Assembly (NCBI GenBank): GCA_902764915.1
Contig: CACWXY010000041.1
Coordinates: 1 to 35,995, forward strand
Length of the DNA: 35,995 bases
Source of the DNA: an uncultured Eubacteriales bacterium
Lineage (GTDB): Bacteria > Bacillota > Clostridia > Christensenellales > Aristaeellaceae
Direction: 5' to 3'
The position numbers were made by a program, and so were the translations under genes. Under the pieces are notes generated by a model that was not told the origin of the DNA, did no database searches, and saw only the letters and a list, made by a program, of their open reading frames with translations. How positions within the stretch are numbered: the first letter of the stretch is position 1; every line of letters begins with the position of its first letter. Positions 34,048 to 35,995 of this stretch are shown here, one piece after another.

Positions 34048-35004
34048 ATGGTCAGGATTGGCATTGATATTGGCGGTACAGGCATTCAGATGGGCGTTGT
34101 GGACGACGCCGGACATATTCTCACAAGAAGCGCCGTCACCACCCGCACGGACATTCCCTTTTCTGAGCAGATCGCTGTCATGGCGAACTGCTGCAAGGAC
34201 ATGCTCAAGGAAGGCAATTATTCGCTTCTGGATGTCGCATCCATCGGCGCAGGCGTGCCGGGCGTAGGCGATGCAAAGACAGGCGAAGTCGTCCTGTGCA
34301 CAAACCTTGGCTGGCACCATGTGCCCTTCCGGGAAGAGTTCCGCAAGCATCTGGATAAGCCGATCTTCGTCGACAATGATGCCAATGTGGCGGCACTGGC
34401 GGAGAGCGTGGCCGGTGTCAGTGCCGGCACCTTCTCCTCCGTGTTTATTACCCTTGGCACCGGTGTAGGCAGCGGCATTATACTGGGCGGCCGGATCTGG
34501 AGCGGTGCGCACGGGGCCGGCGGCGAACTGGGACACGCGATTCTGGAACTGGACGGTGAGCCCTGCTCCTGCGGCAATCATGGATGTCTGGAACGCTACT
34601 GCTCGGCTACCGCCATTATACGCATGGCCCGCGAACAGATCGGACGGCATCCCGAGAGTGCGATCATGCAGGCCTGCCAGGGCGATCCCGCCAAAATCAA
34701 TGCCAAGATCATCATTGACGCAGCGCGCGACGCGGATCCTCTGGCGGTCAAGGTGTTCCGCCGCTATGTCACCTGCCTCGGACAGGCTATCGCCAATGTA
34801 TGCAATATTCTCGATCCCGAAGTCATCGTACTGGGCGGTGGCGTCAGCAAGGCCGGCGCCTTCCTGCTGGATGCCGTGCGGGAAGAATATGTCAAGTATA
34901 TCCTCTTCAAGGATCTGGAGCATGCCCGTGTCGAACTGGCCCGCCTGGGTCCGGATGCCGGCATTATCGGTGCCGCCATGCTTTCTTCCGCAAACCCCGG
35001 CTGA
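34048..35004 (+). CDS. ROK-family glucokinase
   Basis: A 318-residue cytoplasmic sugar kinase of the ROK family, most likely phosphorylating glucose (as released from maltodextrins) with ATP. The phosphate-binding loop GIDIGGTGIQ starts at residue 5; the catalytic Asp is in FVDNDANVAALAE (about 108-119); TLGTGVGSGI (135-144) binds ATP; H163 with CSCGNHGC (173-180) is the zinc site, and LERYCS follows. AAGGAGG eight to nine bases upstream supports the ATG at 34048; an in-frame start at 33997 would overlap hprK and lacks an SD. Other ROK substrates (N-acetylmannosamine, fructose) cannot be excluded. Last gene of the operon. Confidence 0.93.
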   Translation: MVRIGIDIGGTGIQMGVVDDAGHILTRSAVTTRTDIPFSEQIAVMANCCKDMLKEGNYSLLDVASIGAGVPGVGDAKTGEVVLCTNLGWHHVPFREEFRKHLDKPIFVDNDANVAALAESVAGVSAGTFSSVFITLGTGVGSGIILGGRIWSGAHGAGGELGHAILELDGEPCSCGNHGCLERYCSATAIIRMAREQIGRHPESAIMQACQGDPAKINAKIIIDAARDADPLAVKVFRRYVTCLGQAIANVCNILDPEVIVLGGGVSKAGAFLLDAVREEYVKYILFKDLEHARVELARLGPDAGIIGAAMLSSANPG

Positions 35005-35151
35005 TTGCATTCCCTGCGCGCACAGAAATCCGCAGTATTGCGTTTATCACGGACGTGCCAAAGGTATGTTCGTGATGCATGCACAGGGCCGTTGCGGCAT
35101 TCTGCCGTTTCCCGCGGCACAGCAGAGAAAACACACTACAGCGGTTACAGG

Positions 35152-35181
35152 AGCATCGACCATTCATGGTCGATGCTTTTT
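35152..35181 (+). terminator. Terminator of the HAD-hprK-glucokinase operon
   Basis: AGCATCGACCA-TTCA-TGGTCGATGCT, a perfect 11-bp stem (35152-35162 with 35167-35177) followed by TTTTC, about 150 bp after the glucokinase stop. The stretch 35005-35151 holds nothing else recognisable. Confidence 0.92.
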
Positions 35182-35229
35182 CTGTTCCCATGCTGCAAGG
35201 CGCAGCCCGGGCACCATCCTGCGGCATGC

Positions 35230-35755
35230 CCCATCACGAAAGCTGCTCCAGATGCGAAAGGGAGAAACGTAGCGCTAAAAATGCCCAGCGCAGAAACAGC
35301 GGGCATATTCCAAGATACATTTGCGTACATTTCAGGGAAAATAAGGATGCATCAAAACAGGAAGCAATGATGCAAGCCCTATGGGCGGGAGACACGGAGG
35401 CCGCTTCGGCTTCGATGTCCGATCTGCTATGGAAGACCATAAGCGATATGGACTATCACGAGGGTTATTATCACGCCTTTATGGCCGGTTGGTTTGTAGA
35501 TCGCGGCAATGAGACAAAGTCCGACAAGGAATGAGACCTTGGCAGACCTGCAGTTACTGGATGCAGATAACCGGCACTGTGATCATGGAGGTGAAAAAAA
35601 CGGACAGCAAGGCAGACATGGAGAAATCCTGCGATGCGGCTTTGAAGCAGACCGTTGACAACGAATAAACGAAGAACCCTGACGCTGGGTATGAAACCGT
35701 TCTCTGCTGCGGGATCGCTTTCTTCCGGAAGTCCGCGATGATCAAGAAGCGATAG
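35230..35755 (+). pseudogene. Decayed inverted copy of the AAA/nuclease gene (C-terminal part)
   Basis: Corresponds to residues about 379-554 of the protein at 146-1810, on the opposite strand. Matches include GRNVALK, AETAGIFQD, QEAMMQALWAGD, MSDLLWKTIS, MDYHE-YYHAFMAG and FVDRG. Reading is broken: the frame shifts near 35330, a TGA follows SDKE at 35532, further indels lie near the active-site PD, and a TAA follows VDNE. The ATPase half is absent; homology begins abruptly at TKA-PDA. No promoter or start is seen. The gene's terminator and the adjacent palindrome are also present. Confidence 0.88.
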
Positions 35756-35781
35756 GCAGCATAGGGTGCCTCCCTCAGGCT

Positions 35782-35809
35782 CGCCGGAGTGATCGCTTCG
35801 CCGTTTTTT
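35782..35809 (+). terminator. Terminator copy behind the decayed nuclease gene
   Basis: Hairpin arms CGCCGGAGT and GCTTCGCCG around GATC (35782-35803), followed by six Ts. Homologous to the structure at 89-120. Confidence 0.65.
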
Positions 35810-35814
35810 CTATT

Positions 35815-35882
35815 ATCCGAACCTTTTCATTTGGAGTACAGTAGTACTATCTATTTCTCCAGAAAAAGGTTCGGATTAATTA
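35815..35882. repeat. 68-bp palindromic element, right copy
   Basis: Exact reverse complement of bases 1-68, with the same terminal 13-bp inverted repeats. It lies between the decayed nuclease copy and the 3' end of a minus-strand gene, and its outer TAATTA supplies that gene's stop codon. It lacks the 17-bp extra end duplication of the left copy. Confidence 0.9.
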
Positions 35883-35995
35883 TTTTTGTCTGGCAGCCAA
35901 AGACTTCAGACTGCCGTTATTGTTTTTCCATTTGGCGCTTACTTTGGAATCATTTTCGTCTTCTAATGTTGCCATTGCTTTTATCTGATCATCCG
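35880..35995 (-). CDS. 3' end of an unknown gene (partial)
   Basis: A minus-strand frame entering from the right edge, giving 37 residues that end SLKSLAARQK before a TAA at 35880-35882. The piece is hydrophilic and Lys/Asn-rich (KWKNNNG) without a recognisable motif. The stop codon overlaps the outer end of the palindromic element, so the element may have inserted into or truncated the gene. The upstream part is outside the window. Confidence 0.45.
   Translation of the reverse strand, partial: DDQIKAMATLEDENDSKVSAKWKNNNGSLKSLAARQK

Noticed and set aside
1..35882. Composite transposon bounded by insertion sequences
   Set aside because: The end repeats are only 68 bp with no transposase gene, and the interval contains ribosomal protein genes and hprK, which are unlikely cargo.

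Overview
The window is a chromosomal segment of a Gram-positive bacterium of the phylum Bacillota. Evidence: HPr kinase/phosphorylase (hprK), an L10-type rplJ leader with attenuator, strong AGGAGG ribosome binding sites, TTGACA/TATAAT promoters, a sortase (LPSTG) surface protein and a CHAP amidase. The mix of medium G+C housekeeping genes with His/Cys-repeat CnaB adhesins suggests a gut or oral Erysipelotrichia/Clostridia-type host. That lineage call is inference.

Left part (1-15.7 kb, visibly more A+T rich): a 68-bp palindromic element at the very edge, an AAA-ATPase-like/PD-(D/E)XK nuclease gene (minus), an uncharacterised 81-codon ORF, and a 4381-residue sortase-anchored giant adhesin (minus). 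The adhesin has an N-terminal array of 20 HxHxxxC motifs, a long Asp/Glu/Ser/Thr-rich linker, many SpaA/CnaB-like beta domains and an LPSTG anchor. Its likely promoter lies about 940 bp upstream. The leader between carries two overlapping ORFs of unknown reality, joined by stop/start overlaps to each other and to the adhesin.

Middle (17.2-29.1 kb): a secreted SH3/peptidoglycan-binding protein (minus), a long pyrimidine-biased gap, then rplJ-rplL behind an L10 leader. Next comes a plus-strand operon from one good promoter: CHAP amidase, secreted protein of unknown function, cytoplasmic GH13 alpha-amylase, a heterodimeric ABC exporter pair with one degenerate ATP site, and a 70-residue conserved small protein, closed by a terminator.

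Right part (29.3-36 kb): a phosphomannomutase/phosphoglucomutase and a DUF2461 protein (minus). A tight plus-strand operon follows: Cof-type HAD phosphatase, hprK, ROK glucokinase, which fits control and entry of sugar metabolism. After its terminator lies a decayed, inverted copy of the nuclease gene's 3' half with its terminator, and then an exact inverted copy of the 68-bp palindromic element. The window ends in the 3' end of an unknown minus-strand gene.

Most unusual points: the identical palindromes flanking about 35.7 kb beside one intact and one ruined nuclease gene; the His/Cys repeat array of the giant adhesin with its coupled leader ORFs; and the amylase whose start is buried against the upstream gene. 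No tRNA, rRNA, CRISPR array or transposase was seen.
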